A stretch of 64,000 bases of DNA from Gemmobacter sp. (lineage in GTDB: Bacteria > Pseudomonadota > Alphaproteobacteria > Rhodobacterales > Rhodobacteraceae). Shown here in pieces: positions 25,786 to 34,443 of this stretch (the first letter of the stretch is position 1; every line of letters begins with the position of its first letter). The translations under genes were made by a program, and so were the position numbers. A model generated the notes under the pieces. The model saw nothing but the letters and a program-made list of their open reading frames with translations, was not told the DNA's origin and searched no databases. The stretch spans positions 756,501 to 820,500 of the forward strand of contig NZ_JAUCBS010000013.1 of NCBI RefSeq assembly GCF_034676705.1, given 5' to 3'.

Positions 25786-26262
25786 TCAATTGATGACAAA
25801 TTCGGTGATCAGCAGGTCACGCACCCGCCCCTCGCCCGTGATGATCTGGATGCGCCTCAGCATCTGGGCGCGCAGGCGGATCAGGGCGGCCGGCTCCTCA
25901 AGCTCAGCGGGTGACAGCGCGCGCAGATAACCGTTCAGCAAATCCAGCACGCGGGGGCGCAGATGTTCGACCTCGGCCTTGAACGGGGCCTCCACCTCCA
26001 GCTGGGCGGCAAAGCGCAGATGGCGATTCTGCCCCGCGCCCGTCAGGCTGACGATCAGCGGATCCAGCGGGACGAAGGCCACGTCCGGCAGGGCCGCAGC
26101 ACTGTGCGGCGTTGCGTGCGGCAGGCCGGGAATCAGCCCCGACCAGGTGCCATAGAATGCGCCACCCCCAACCAGAAGCGCCAGAAAACCGCCAATGATC
26201 AGGGCCTTGCCCCCGCGTTTCGAGGGAATGGCGGGGTCTTGCGGTGCTGCGGAATCGGTCAT
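25786..26262 (-). CDS. fliL: Flagellar basal-body protein FliL
   Basis: A 158-residue FliL: short cytoplasmic N-terminus, one membrane helix (about 20-42) and a periplasmic stomatin-like domain (FVPLDPLIVSLTG, LRFAAQLEVE, VRDLLITEFVIN). It interacts with the stator and MS ring. ATG at 26262 has AGGAGA at proper distance; the in-frame ATG seven codons earlier does not. It heads the operon that runs through motA, flhA, fliR and flhB. Confidence 0.92.
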   Translation of the reverse strand: MTDSAAPQDPAIPSKRGGKALIIGGFLALLVGGGAFYGTWSGLIPGLPHATPHSAAALPDVAFVPLDPLIVSLTGAGQNRHLRFAAQLEVEAPFKAEVEHLRPRVLDLLNGYLRALSPAELEEPAALIRLRAQMLRRIQIITGEGRVRDLLITEFVIN

Positions 26263-26304
26263 CTGCATCTCCTGTCGATGCAAAATGGTATAGACCGGCG
26301 GTCA

Positions 26305-26319
26305 CTAACCGATTGTTAA
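26305..26319. promoter_or_regulatory. CtrA-like box between fliL and fliF
   Basis: CTAA-CCGATTG-TTAA (TTAA-N7-TTAG on the other strand), a near-perfect CtrA pair with one mismatch, placed in the 111-base gap between two divergent flagellar operons. Confidence 0.55.
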
Positions 26320-26373
26320 GTCCGATCGGCGAAGGATCGGACATCAGGCAAAAGCCGATGGTCGGAGAATCCG

Positions 26374-27921
26374 GTGCAACAGGTGCTTTCCTTCTGGTCC
26401 ATGCTGGACATGCGGCGACGGGTGATCGTTGTGGTCGCCACCGTGGCGATGTTCGCCGCCATCCTGGCGTTGACCCGCGTGGCCTCGTCGCCATCCATGG
26501 CGCTGCTCTATGCGGGGCTGGAACCCGCCGCGGCGGGAGAGGTGGTGGCCGCGCTGGACCAGCGCGCGGTGGCCTATGAGGTGCGGGGCGATTCCATCTG
26601 GGTCGAGGGCGGGCAACGTGACCAGCTGCGCATGGCGCTGGCGGCCGATGGCCTGCCGGCCAGTGGCGGCGCGGGCTATGAACTGCTGGATTCGTTGTCC
26701 GGCTTCGGCACGACCGCGCAGATGTTCGATGCCGCCTATCTGCGTGCCAAGGAAGGCGAACTGGCGCGCACCATCGCGGCCAGCCCCTTTGTGCGCAGCG
26801 CGCGGGTGCATCTGGCGGTGCCGGCTGCGCAGCCGTTCCGCAGGGATCAGCGGGCGACGGCCTCAGTCACCGTGGCGACCCGGGCGGGGGCGATGACCCC
26901 GGCGCAGGCGCAGGCGATTCGCCATCTGGTGGCCTCGGCCGTGGCGGGGATGGCGGCCGAGGATGTGTCGGTGATCGATGCGGCCAGCGGGCTGGTGCCG
27001 GTTGCCGGTCAGTCGCCCGCGCCGGGCGGCGAGGGGCGGGCAGAGGAGCTGAAGCGCGCCGTCGAACGCCTGCTGGCGGCGCGGGTCGGGCAGGGACGGG
27101 CGCTGGTCGAACTGTCGGTCGATGTGGTGACGGAGCGCGAATCGATCACCGAGCGGCGGTTCGATCCGCAGGGGCGCGTCGTGGTCTCCTCGGAATCGGA
27201 AGAGCGGACGAATTCCGCTACCGGCGCCCCGCCGGGGGTGACCGTCGCCTCGAACCTGCCCGAAGGCGATGCCGCCCAAGGCGAAGGCAGCCGCAGCCAG
27301 GGGTCGGAAACGCGCGAGCGGATCAATTATGAAATCTCGGAAACCGCGCGCGAGGTGTTGCGCACGCCCGGCGGGGTCCGGCGGCTGACCGTGGCGGTTC
27401 TGGTCGACGGGGCACGGTCTGCCGATGGAACCGTGCAGCCCAGGGGCGAGCAGGAACTGGCCGACCTGCGCGAGCTTGTCGCCTCGGCCGTCGGGTTCGA
27501 TGCGGCGCGGGGCGATGTGATCACCATCAAGTCGATGCAGTTCGAACCTGCCCCGGGGGGCGAGGCGGCGGCGACGCCCGGCGTGCTGGACCGGCTGGAC
27601 CTGATGGCGCTGATCCAGCTGGCCGTGATCGCGCTGGTGCTGCTGGTGCTGGGGTTGTTCGTGCTGCGCCCGCTGCTGCGGCCGGCACGCCCGGCCATGT
27701 TTCCGCCGGTCGCGCTGCCCCCGGTCACTGGCCCCCTGCCGGTCCTGACCGGAGAGATCGACGACGGCGCGGCCATTGGCCCGATGCCCGTGGTCTCGCG
27801 CCCTGAAGGCGAGCCGCCGCGCGATCCGGTCGAGCGTCTGCGCCAGCTGATCAGCGAGCGTCAGGCGGAATCGGTCGAGATTCTGCGCAGCTGGATGGAT
27901 GAACGCGAGGAATCCCGGTGA
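26374..27921 (+). CDS. fliF: Flagellar MS-ring protein FliF
   Basis: A 515-residue MS-ring protein, starting with GTG at 26374. One membrane helix lies at about 18-38 and a second near 405-430; between them is the YscJ/FliF ring domain (ELLDSLSGFGTTAQMFDAAYLRAKEGELARTI in short blocks; VRSARVHLAVP). The C-terminal tail ending EILRSWMDE normally contacts FliG, which is not encoded next to it. The stop overlaps the next start. Confidence 0.95.
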   Translation: MQQVLSFWSMLDMRRRVIVVVATVAMFAAILALTRVASSPSMALLYAGLEPAAAGEVVAALDQRAVAYEVRGDSIWVEGGQRDQLRMALAADGLPASGGAGYELLDSLSGFGTTAQMFDAAYLRAKEGELARTIAASPFVRSARVHLAVPAAQPFRRDQRATASVTVATRAGAMTPAQAQAIRHLVASAVAGMAAEDVSVIDAASGLVPVAGQSPAPGGEGRAEELKRAVERLLAARVGQGRALVELSVDVVTERESITERRFDPQGRVVVSSESEERTNSATGAPPGVTVASNLPEGDAAQGEGSRSQGSETRERINYEISETAREVLRTPGGVRRLTVAVLVDGARSADGTVQPRGEQELADLRELVASAVGFDAARGDVITIKSMQFEPAPGGEAAATPGVLDRLDLMALIQLAVIALVLLVLGLFVLRPLLRPARPAMFPPVALPPVTGPLPVLTGEIDDGAAIGPMPVVSRPEGEPPRDPVERLRQLISERQAESVEILRSWMDEREESR

Positions 27922-28496
27922 TGCCGCTGGTCCTTGAAGATTTCGGCCCCGGCCCCCCCCCGGCCCCCGCCGACCTGCCCGAGGAACAGCATCTGGCCAG
28001 CTTCGATGCCGGATATCGTGCCGGCTGGGATGATGCGGCGGCCGCCGAGACCGCACAGGCGGCAGAGGTTCAGGCCGAGATCGCCCGCAACCTCCAGGCG
28101 CTGTCCTTTACCTATCACGAGGCCCGCAGCCATGTGCTGCGCGCGCTGGCGCCGCTGATCGCCGATCTGGCCGGGCGGCTGCTGCCGGAAATCGCCCAGG
28201 CCGCGCTGCCCCAACTGGTGGCCGAGGCGCTGGCCCCCTATGCCGAAGTTGCCGCCGATGCCCCGATGGAGGTGATCCTCCACCCTTCGGTCCGCACGCA
28301 GGTCGAGGCGCTGGTCGGCCCGGGTTCGGGCCTGCCGCTGACCTTCCGCGAGGATGCGGCGCTGGCGCCGGGCCAGATCTGGCTGGCCATGGGCGCGGCC
28401 GAAACCCGCATCGACATTGAGGCCGCGCTGGCGACCATCCGCGCGGCGCTCGACGATTTCTTCACCCTTGCCACAAAGGAGAGCCGCCATGGATGA
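27921..28496 (+). CDS. fliH: Flagellar export protein FliH-like
   Basis: A 191-residue regulator of the FliI ATPase. It has an acidic, proline-rich N-terminus, a Gly/Ala-spaced helix (FDAGYRAGWDDAAAAE) and a C-terminal globular part (EVILHPSVRTQVEALV, then IDIEAALATIRAALDDFF) typical of FliH/HrpE proteins. ATG at 27921 overlaps the fliF stop; GTG one codon earlier is also possible. It takes the place where fliG is usually found after fliF. Confidence 0.85.
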   Translation: MPLVLEDFGPGPPPAPADLPEEQHLASFDAGYRAGWDDAAAAETAQAAEVQAEIARNLQALSFTYHEARSHVLRALAPLIADLAGRLLPEIAQAALPQLVAEALAPYAEVAADAPMEVILHPSVRTQVEALVGPGSGLPLTFREDAALAPGQIWLAMGAAETRIDIEAALATIRAALDDFFTLATKESRHG

Positions 28497-28767
28497 CAGC
28501 CCGGCCGGCGATGCTGCCCACCCCTTCGATCAGGTGCCGATCGAGATCACGGTTTCCGTCGGCAAGGCGCGGCCCCAGGTGCGCGACCTGCTGCGCCTGC
28601 GCCGCGATGCCGTGCTGGCGCTGGACCGCCGGATCGAGGATCCGGTGGAACTGTATATCGGCGACCGGCTGATCGCCCGGGGCGAGTTGCACGAAGCCGA
28701 AGGCGAGGCGAGCGGCCTGCTGGCCGTGCGCCTGACCGAGGTCATCAACCTGCGTGGCGGATCGTGA
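28489..28767 (+). CDS. fliN: Flagellar motor switch protein FliN
   Basis: A 92-residue C-ring protein with the SpoA core VPIEITVSVGKARPQV, LLRLRRDAVLALDR and LYIGDRLIARGEL. It ends VRLTEVINLRGG, as FliN does. AAAGGAGA precedes the start, and it overlaps fliH by 8 bases and fliP by 4. FliM and FliG, its usual partners, are not present in the window. Confidence 0.92.
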   Translation: MDDSPAGDAAHPFDQVPIEITVSVGKARPQVRDLLRLRRDAVLALDRRIEDPVELYIGDRLIARGELHEAEGEASGLLAVRLTEVINLRGGS

Positions 28768-29480
28768 TCCGGCTGGCGATCCTGCTGATCCTGCTGGCCG
28801 TGCCGGCCGCGGCGCAGGAGATTACCCTGACCATGCCCGAAGGCGGCTCGTTCACCACCCGCACCGTGCAGCTGCTTGCGCTGGTCACGCTGCTGAGCCT
28901 GGTGCCGGGGCTGGCGGTGATGATCACCTGCTTTCCCTTTGTGGTCACCGTGCTGTCGATCCTGCGGCAGGCCATCGGCCTGCAGGCGGCACCGCCCAAC
29001 ATGCTGATCATCACGCTGGCGCTGTTCCTGACCTGGTTCGTGATGGACCCGGTGCTGACCGAGGCCTGGACGGACGGGATTGCCCCCTTCACCGAAGGGC
29101 GGATGCCGCTGGAAGAGGCGTTCCTGCGCGCGCTGGATCCGTTTCGCCGTTTCATGGCCGCGCGGCTGGATGGCGACACCTTTGCCACGCTGGCGGCGTT
29201 GCGCCCCGGCATGGTCGATGCGGTTGCCGCGCCCGAGGCGCCGCTGTCGCTGCTGGTGCCGTCCTTTCTGCTCAGCGAGATCGAGCGGGCCTTCCAGATC
29301 GGCTTTCTGGTGTTCCTGCCGTTCCTGATCATCGATCTGGTGGTGGCGGCCATCCTGATGTCGATGGGGATGATGATGGTGCCGCCTGCCGTGGTCGCGC
29401 TGCCGTTCAAGCTGGCGTTCTTCGTGGTGGCGGATGGGTGGAGCCTGATCGCCGCAGCGCTGGTGCGCAGCTATGGCTGA
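28764..29480 (+). CDS. fliP: Flagellar export apparatus protein FliP
   Basis: A 238-residue export-gate protein with a signal peptide (ILLILLAVPAAAQ) and four hydrophobic helices. Key pieces are LVTLLSLVPGLAVMITCF, PPNMLIITLALFLTWFVM and IGFLVFLPFLIIDLVVA. It begins with GTG overlapping the fliN stop and ends the fliF-fliH-fliN-fliP operon. Confidence 0.95.
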   Translation: MIRLAILLILLAVPAAAQEITLTMPEGGSFTTRTVQLLALVTLLSLVPGLAVMITCFPFVVTVLSILRQAIGLQAAPPNMLIITLALFLTWFVMDPVLTEAWTDGIAPFTEGRMPLEEAFLRALDPFRRFMAARLDGDTFATLAALRPGMVDAVAAPEAPLSLLVPSFLLSEIERAFQIGFLVFLPFLIIDLVVAAILMSMGMMMVPPAVVALPFKLAFFVVADGWSLIAAALVRSYG

Positions 29481-29481
29481 A

Positions 29482-29506
29482 GGGGCGGGGCTACAGGCCC
29501 CGCCCC
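29482..29506. terminator. GC-rich stem-loop between convergent fliP and flgI
   Basis: A perfect 10-bp stem (GGGGCGGGGC 29482-29491, GCCCCGCCCC 29497-29506) with loop TACAG between two converging genes. There is no T-run on either side, so it may be a weak bidirectional terminator. Confidence 0.5.
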
Positions 29507-29515
29507 CCGTATCGT

Positions 29516-30610
29516 TCACTGCACCACGAATTCCGCATGCAGCGCGCCGGCCGCGTTGATCGTTTTCAGAATGTCGATCATGTCGCGTGGTGCCACGCCC
29601 AGGGCATTCAGCCCTGCGACCACGCCCGACAGGCTGGTGCCGCCCGGAACCTCGGCCAGGCCGGTGCCCGGCGCCTGGTCGATGGCGGCGGTGCTGCGCG
29701 GCACGGCAACGGTTTCGCCCCGGCTGAACGGGTTCGGTTGCACGACGATCGGCGCCTCTTCGACCCGCAGGGTCAGGCCGCCCTGCGCCACCGCCACGCG
29801 GCTGATCCGCACATCGGCCCCCATGACGATGGTGCCCGACCGCTGGTCGACCACCACGCGGGCCCGGCGTTCGGGCTCGACCGCGATATTCTCGATCCGT
29901 CCCATGACATGGGCGGCAGATCGCATGCGGGCGGCGTCGATATCTATGGTCACCGTGCCGCCATCCAGCATGGCGGCGATCGGCCGGCCGAATTCGGCGT
30001 TCACTGCCGCCTCGATCCGGGCGGCGGTGGTGAAATCGGGGCTGCGCAGCGCCAGCCGGATCGCGGTCAACGAGGAAAAGTCGAATTCGACCTCGCGTTC
30101 CACCCGCGCGCCGCCGGGGATGACCCCGGCGGTCGGCACGCCCTGCACGACGCGGGCGGCCTCGCCCTCGGCCGCGATGCCGCCGGCCAGCACGGCGCCC
30201 TGCGCCACGGCATAAATCTGCCCATCCGCCCCGTTCAGCGGCGTCATTACCAGCGTGCCCCCCAGCAGGCTTTTCGCATCGCCGATGGCCGAGACGGTCA
30301 CGTCGATGCGGCCCCCGGCGCGGGAAAACGGCGGCAGGCTGGCGGTGACCAGCACGGCCGCCACATTGCGCGGGCGCAGTTGTTCGCCGGTAACATTCAC
30401 GCCCAGCCGCTCCAGCAGGCTGGACATGATTTCCTCGGTGAACGGGGCATTGCGCAGCCCGTCGCCCGTGCCGCTGAGGCCGACGACCAGCCCGTAGCCC
30501 ACCAGATCATTGCCGCGGACCCCGTCGAATTCGACCAGATCCTTCACCCGCACCGGTGCCGCCATGGCGGGGGCGGCACAGATCAGGCACAGGATGGCGA
30601 CCCGGATCAT
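29516..30610 (-). CDS. flgI: Flagellar P-ring protein FlgI
   Basis: A 364-residue periplasmic P-ring subunit with signal peptide (RVAILCLICAAPAMA). Diagnostic blocks: DLVEFDGVRGNDLVGYGLVVGL split as seen, RPRNVAAVLVTASLPPF and SGVVAGLNALGVAPRDMIDIL at the C-terminus. Folding is expected to depend on FlgA (15089-15499). It overlaps flgL by 4 bases and is the last gene of the motB/flgE-direction block. Confidence 0.96.
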   Translation of the reverse strand: MIRVAILCLICAAPAMAAPVRVKDLVEFDGVRGNDLVGYGLVVGLSGTGDGLRNAPFTEEIMSSLLERLGVNVTGEQLRPRNVAAVLVTASLPPFSRAGGRIDVTVSAIGDAKSLLGGTLVMTPLNGADGQIYAVAQGAVLAGGIAAEGEAARVVQGVPTAGVIPGGARVEREVEFDFSSLTAIRLALRSPDFTTAARIEAAVNAEFGRPIAAMLDGGTVTIDIDAARMRSAAHVMGRIENIAVEPERRARVVVDQRSGTIVMGADVRISRVAVAQGGLTLRVEEAPIVVQPNPFSRGETVAVPRSTAAIDQAPGTGLAEVPGGTSLSGVVAGLNALGVAPRDMIDILKTINAAGALHAEFVVQ

Positions 30611-31611
30611 CGCAGCACCTCGATCAGGCTGAGGCCGGCCAACCGGGCAGTCAGGGTATAAAGGGTTTCCAGCTGGCTGCGCGTGGCCTCCAGCTCGGTC
30701 GCGGTGGTATAGGGATCGGCGGCGACAAGGCCGGAACGGGCCAGGCCCAGGGCGGTTTCTTCGGCGGCGTTGCGGGCCTGCGCCTCGGCCAGCTGGCCCT
30801 GGCCGATGCCGATACGTGCCGCCAGCATCGTGCGGTCGGTGGCATTGGCCATCAGACCCGCGCCTGCGCGGGCCGCCAGTTCGCGCCGTTCCAGCGGTGC
30901 ATCGGCCAGGATGCCACGGTCCAGCAGGGCAGCGGTGGCAAGGCCCGCCAGCAGGGATTTCAGCGCCGGATCGGTGGCGGTAACGCCAGGGGCCAGGCTT
31001 TGCCCCGGCCCCACGGCGATGGCCGATTGCGCCGGGCCGCCCGAATAGGCCTGGCTGGCAAAGCCGGACGGGTCATCGAACCAGGCCTGAACCGCCGCCT
31101 CGACCCCGGCGGCGGTGGTTGCGCCGGCCAGGGCGGGCAGCAGCGCATCCAGCAGCTCATCGGCGGTGGTCAGGGCCGGGCGGTCGGTGCGGGTGCCGGC
31201 AAAGACCGACTGATCGCCCGCCCGGGCGTTCAGCACGCCAATGGCGGCGGACAGGTAATCCGCAGCCTCACCCCCGGCCAGATCGACCTGATCGGCCTGA
31301 GAGGCGGTTCCCGCCGCGACCAGAAGGGTCGACAGGCTGTCGCCGATGCCGTTCAGCGCCCCCAGCGCGGTCTGCATCGTATCCAGCCGGGTCGAGAGGC
31401 CCGCCGCCGCCACCTGCCAGCCATCCAGCCGCGCCAGCGCCCCTTCGATGGCGGCAAGCGGCCCCAGATCGCCGCGCGCGGCGGCGGCCTGATCGGCATG
31501 GCGGCCCGAGGCCACCTCTTGCGTCAGGCGGGTCAGGCGGGTGTTGGCGCTGGTGGTGTGGCGCTGCAACATCAGGCTGCGGGCAAGATCGCCCAATGAA
31601 ACCATGGTCAT
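30607..31611 (-). CDS. flgL: Hook-filament junction protein FlgL
   Basis: A 334-residue flagellin-like junction protein. The N-terminus (SLGDLARSLMLQRHTTSANTRL in part) and C-terminal coiled coil with ATELEATRSQLETLYTLTARLAGLS, read in segments, match HAP3. It is three bases after flgK and has GGAG upstream. Length is typical. Two in-frame ATG codons occur at the start (MTMV); the first has the better-spaced site. Confidence 0.92.
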   Translation of the reverse strand: MTMVSLGDLARSLMLQRHTTSANTRLTRLTQEVASGRHADQAAAARGDLGPLAAIEGALARLDGWQVAAAGLSTRLDTMQTALGALNGIGDSLSTLLVAAGTASQADQVDLAGGEAADYLSAAIGVLNARAGDQSVFAGTRTDRPALTTADELLDALLPALAGATTAAGVEAAVQAWFDDPSGFASQAYSGGPAQSAIAVGPGQSLAPGVTATDPALKSLLAGLATAALLDRGILADAPLERRELAARAGAGLMANATDRTMLAARIGIGQGQLAEAQARNAAEETALGLARSGLVAADPYTTATELEATRSQLETLYTLTARLAGLSLIEVLR

Positions 31612-31614
31612 CGC

Positions 31615-33039
31615 TCAGATCTCCAGCAGGTTGGCCAACATGCCGTCAACGGCCTGGATCACCCGGGCGTTCGCCTCGTAGGCGCGTTCGACAAGCAGCA
31701 GCAGTTGCATTTCCCGGTCGCTGTCGACGCCGGCCTCTGCCTCCAGCGTGGCAAGGGCGGTGCCGCGACTGGCCGCGATGGTGGCCGCGCTTTCATCGGA
31801 CAGCCGTGCCGTCGCGATACCCGAAAGCATCTCGGCCGCCAGGCCCGACAGGCTGCGCGCACCGGGCAGGAACCCGCCCGATGCGGCCGTGCCCGGCGCG
31901 GTCAGCGCCGTGGCCAGCGTGGTCAGCAGGCTGCCATCGCCGGCATCGCCCGGGCCGGTGGCGCCAAGGCCTGCCCGCAGGCGCCACAAATCGCCCCCTG
32001 CGGCCGGGTCGGCGGCGGCATTCACGGCCAGCCGACCCGCCAGCCCGGTTTCGCGCGCCGGATCGAAGGGCCGGCCCGCATCGGTGAACAGGCCCGCCGC
32101 GCCCGGGGCCAGCGTGCCATCCGCCCCCTGCATCCGCGTCATCAGATCGCGTGCGACGGCATCCAGCTGTTGCTGGGCGGCGGGGGCCAGATCATCGCGG
32201 ATGGCGAAGTTCGCGGCCAGCCGTCCGCCGCCCATCGCACTGCCGCTGGCAGTCGATACTGGCCGGCCATTCAGCGTCAGCCCCGACAAGGGGCCAGACT
32301 CCGCCGCGACCATGCCTGCGGCGGTAAAGCCGAAACTGGCCGGCTGCCCATCCAGCAGCGTCGCGCCGCCTGCGGAATAGAGCGCGATCTGGCCATTGTC
32401 GCGCTGCACCTCGCGCAGCGGGACGATGGCCGAGATGCGGTCGACCAGCACCTGCCGCTGATCCACCAGGGCCGAGGTGTCGCGCCCGGTGGCCGACATC
32501 TTGACGATGCTGCGGTTCAGTTCGGCCACCTGTGTCAGCGAGTTGTTCAGCGTGGCCACATCGGTGGCAATGCTGCGGTCGGCGGTGCCGCGCGCCTGCT
32601 GGATGCTGGCGGACACGCTGCCCAGGCTGCCGGCCAGGCCCTTGGCCGCATCCAGCACGCCGGCCAGCCCCGCCTGAGACCCGGGCGAGGCGGCGGCGGT
32701 CGTCAGCGCGGTTTCCAGCGCCGCGATCCGGGTGGTCAGCGCGCCATCGGCGCCGGGAATGCCCAGCCAACCTTCCAGCGCGGCGCGAAAATCCAGCCGG
32801 GTTTCGGCCGCCGCAGTCTCGGCGCCCGCAATGCGGCGGTCGGCGGTGACCAGCGGGGTGGCCGCGCGCGTCACCCCGGTGACCAGCACCCCGCCCGTGG
32901 TCAGGCTGGACAGCCCCAGATCGCGCCGTCCGAACCCTTCGGTGCGCAGGTTCGCAAGGTTGGTGGCCACCGTCTGGGCGCTGCGCGAGGCCGCGGTCAG
33001 GCCGGACATCGCCGCGCTCAGGCTTTGCGACAGGCTCAT
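31615..33039 (-). CDS. flgK: Hook-associated protein FlgK
   Basis: A 474-residue hook-filament junction protein. The N-terminus SLSQSLSAAMSGLTAASRSAQ and the C-terminal LLLVERAYEANARVIQAVDGML are family hallmarks; the first is written in two pieces in the protein. Internal sequence is rich in Ala, Gly and Asp as in other members. It lies between flgE and flgL. Confidence 0.94.
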   Translation of the reverse strand: MSLSQSLSAAMSGLTAASRSAQTVATNLANLRTEGFGRRDLGLSSLTTGGVLVTGVTRAATPLVTADRRIAGAETAAAETRLDFRAALEGWLGIPGADGALTTRIAALETALTTAAASPGSQAGLAGVLDAAKGLAGSLGSVSASIQQARGTADRSIATDVATLNNSLTQVAELNRSIVKMSATGRDTSALVDQRQVLVDRISAIVPLREVQRDNGQIALYSAGGATLLDGQPASFGFTAAGMVAAESGPLSGLTLNGRPVSTASGSAMGGGRLAANFAIRDDLAPAAQQQLDAVARDLMTRMQGADGTLAPGAAGLFTDAGRPFDPARETGLAGRLAVNAAADPAAGGDLWRLRAGLGATGPGDAGDGSLLTTLATALTAPGTAASGGFLPGARSLSGLAAEMLSGIATARLSDESAATIAASRGTALATLEAEAGVDSDREMQLLLLVERAYEANARVIQAVDGMLANLLEI

Positions 33040-33058
33040 GGTGCCGTCCTTTCCGCGA

Positions 33059-34360
33059 TCAGCGTTTCAGATTGGTGGTTTCCTGCAGCATCTCGTCCAC
33101 CGTCTGGATGACCTTGGCGTTCGACGAATAGGCGCGCTGCGTCTGGATCAGCTGGGTCAGCTCGGTGGCCACGTCGGTTGCGCTTTCCTCGCGCGTGTAG
33201 GGCGACATGGCGCCGGTCGGGCCATCGCCGGCATCCCACAAATAGAACCCGCCGGATTCCATCGACACTTCATAGGTTTGGCCGCCCGTGGCCGTCAGCC
33301 CGTTGGGGTTGCGCACATCGGCGACCGGCACTTGGTAGAGCTTGCGGGTAAAGCCCTGATCGTAGACGCCGTAAAGGTTGCCATCGGCATCGAATTCGAC
33401 CGAGACCATCGAGGCGACCGGGCTGCCATTCTTGGTCTGCGTGCCGGGCGAGAAGCTGGAGGACAGCTGCGTCATGCCATCCAGCTGCCCCGGCTTGCCG
33501 ATGGTCAGCGAAATCGGGCCGCTGGGCAATGTCAACTCCATTGCCCCCGTCGCCGGATCATAGGCGCCGCCCGACACCGTGGTGATGGCCGACAGCAGGC
33601 CCCCGCCTGTCTGGCTGTTCTCGAATGTCATCTCGTATTCGCCGATCACCGCATCGGACGCGGAATCATGCACGCTCAGCGACCAGCTGTTCGAGGCGCC
33701 GGTGGCGGGAACCGTGGGGGTAAAGGTAAAGGTCAGCGTGCGCGACATGCCGAGGTTGTCGTAATATTGCATCGCCACCTCCTGCACCTGGCCCGTCGCG
33801 CCGGCTTCGGTTGCGGTGGCGGGCAGGTTCACCGACAGGCCGATGGCAGTGGTGGGGTTGGCGGTGAACTGGTTCATGTTCAGCTTGATCGGCTCCAGCC
33901 CCGTCAGCGCCTCGCGCGTCTGGGTGCCGATGCTGCCGTCGGCGGCCACCGGCCAGCCCAGCAGCACCTGCCCGTCGGCGGTGGTCAGATAGCCGTTGGC
34001 ATCGGGCCGGAACGATCCGGTCGTCATCAGCTGCATGCCGGTTGCCGCACCATCGCCGGTCAGCGAGGCGAGCGAGGTCACCGGCAGAAAGCCGCGCCCG
34101 TCCACCGACAGGTCGGTGGCATTGTCGGTGCGCACCAGCGGCCCGCGTTCGTCGATCAGCCGCAGGGCGGTGGTGCGCACGCCGCCGGCGGTGTATTTGG
34201 CGGGGTTGGTCCCGCCCACCACCATGGAATGGAAATCCACCGTATTGCGCTTGTACCCATAGGTGGCCGAGTTGGCGATGTTGTCCGAAATCGTTGCCAG
34301 CCGTGCCGCATTGGCATTCAGCCCGGCCACGCCTGCATTGAGCGAGGAGGAAATCGTCAT
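33059..34360 (-). CDS. flgE: Flagellar hook protein FlgE
   Basis: A 433-residue hook subunit. The N-terminus (SSLNAGVAGLNANAARLATI) and DNIANSATYGYKR, plus the C-terminal ELTQLIQTQRAYSSNAKVI, are typical. A CtrA-like box lies about 62 bases upstream. Assembly depends on FlgD (4587) and its length on FliK (5274). Confidence 0.96.
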   Translation of the reverse strand: MTISSSLNAGVAGLNANAARLATISDNIANSATYGYKRNTVDFHSMVVGGTNPAKYTAGGVRTTALRLIDERGPLVRTDNATDLSVDGRGFLPVTSLASLTGDGAATGMQLMTTGSFRPDANGYLTTADGQVLLGWPVAADGSIGTQTREALTGLEPIKLNMNQFTANPTTAIGLSVNLPATATEAGATGQVQEVAMQYYDNLGMSRTLTFTFTPTVPATGASNSWSLSVHDSASDAVIGEYEMTFENSQTGGGLLSAITTVSGGAYDPATGAMELTLPSGPISLTIGKPGQLDGMTQLSSSFSPGTQTKNGSPVASMVSVEFDADGNLYGVYDQGFTRKLYQVPVADVRNPNGLTATGGQTYEVSMESGGFYLWDAGDGPTGAMSPYTREESATDVATELTQLIQTQRAYSSNAKVIQTVDEMLQETTNLKR

Positions 34361-34421
34361 CTGATCGCGCCTTTCTGCTGCTGCGACATCCTGAGTCGCA
34401 GGGCAGAATGCGCGCGGCGGC

Positions 34422-34436
34422 TTAATTTCCCGCTAA
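34422..34436. promoter_or_regulatory. CtrA-like box upstream of flgE
   Basis: TTAA-TTTCCCG-CTAA (TTAG-N7-TTAA on the minus strand), one mismatch from the CtrA consensus, located in the 83-base gap between motB and flgE. Confidence 0.55.
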
Positions 34437-34443
34437 CGCCCCC

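Noticed and set aside
28754..30661. 635-residue frame across fliP and antisense to flgI
   Set aside because: Spans two recognised genes in wrong frame or strand and crosses their intergenic hairpin.
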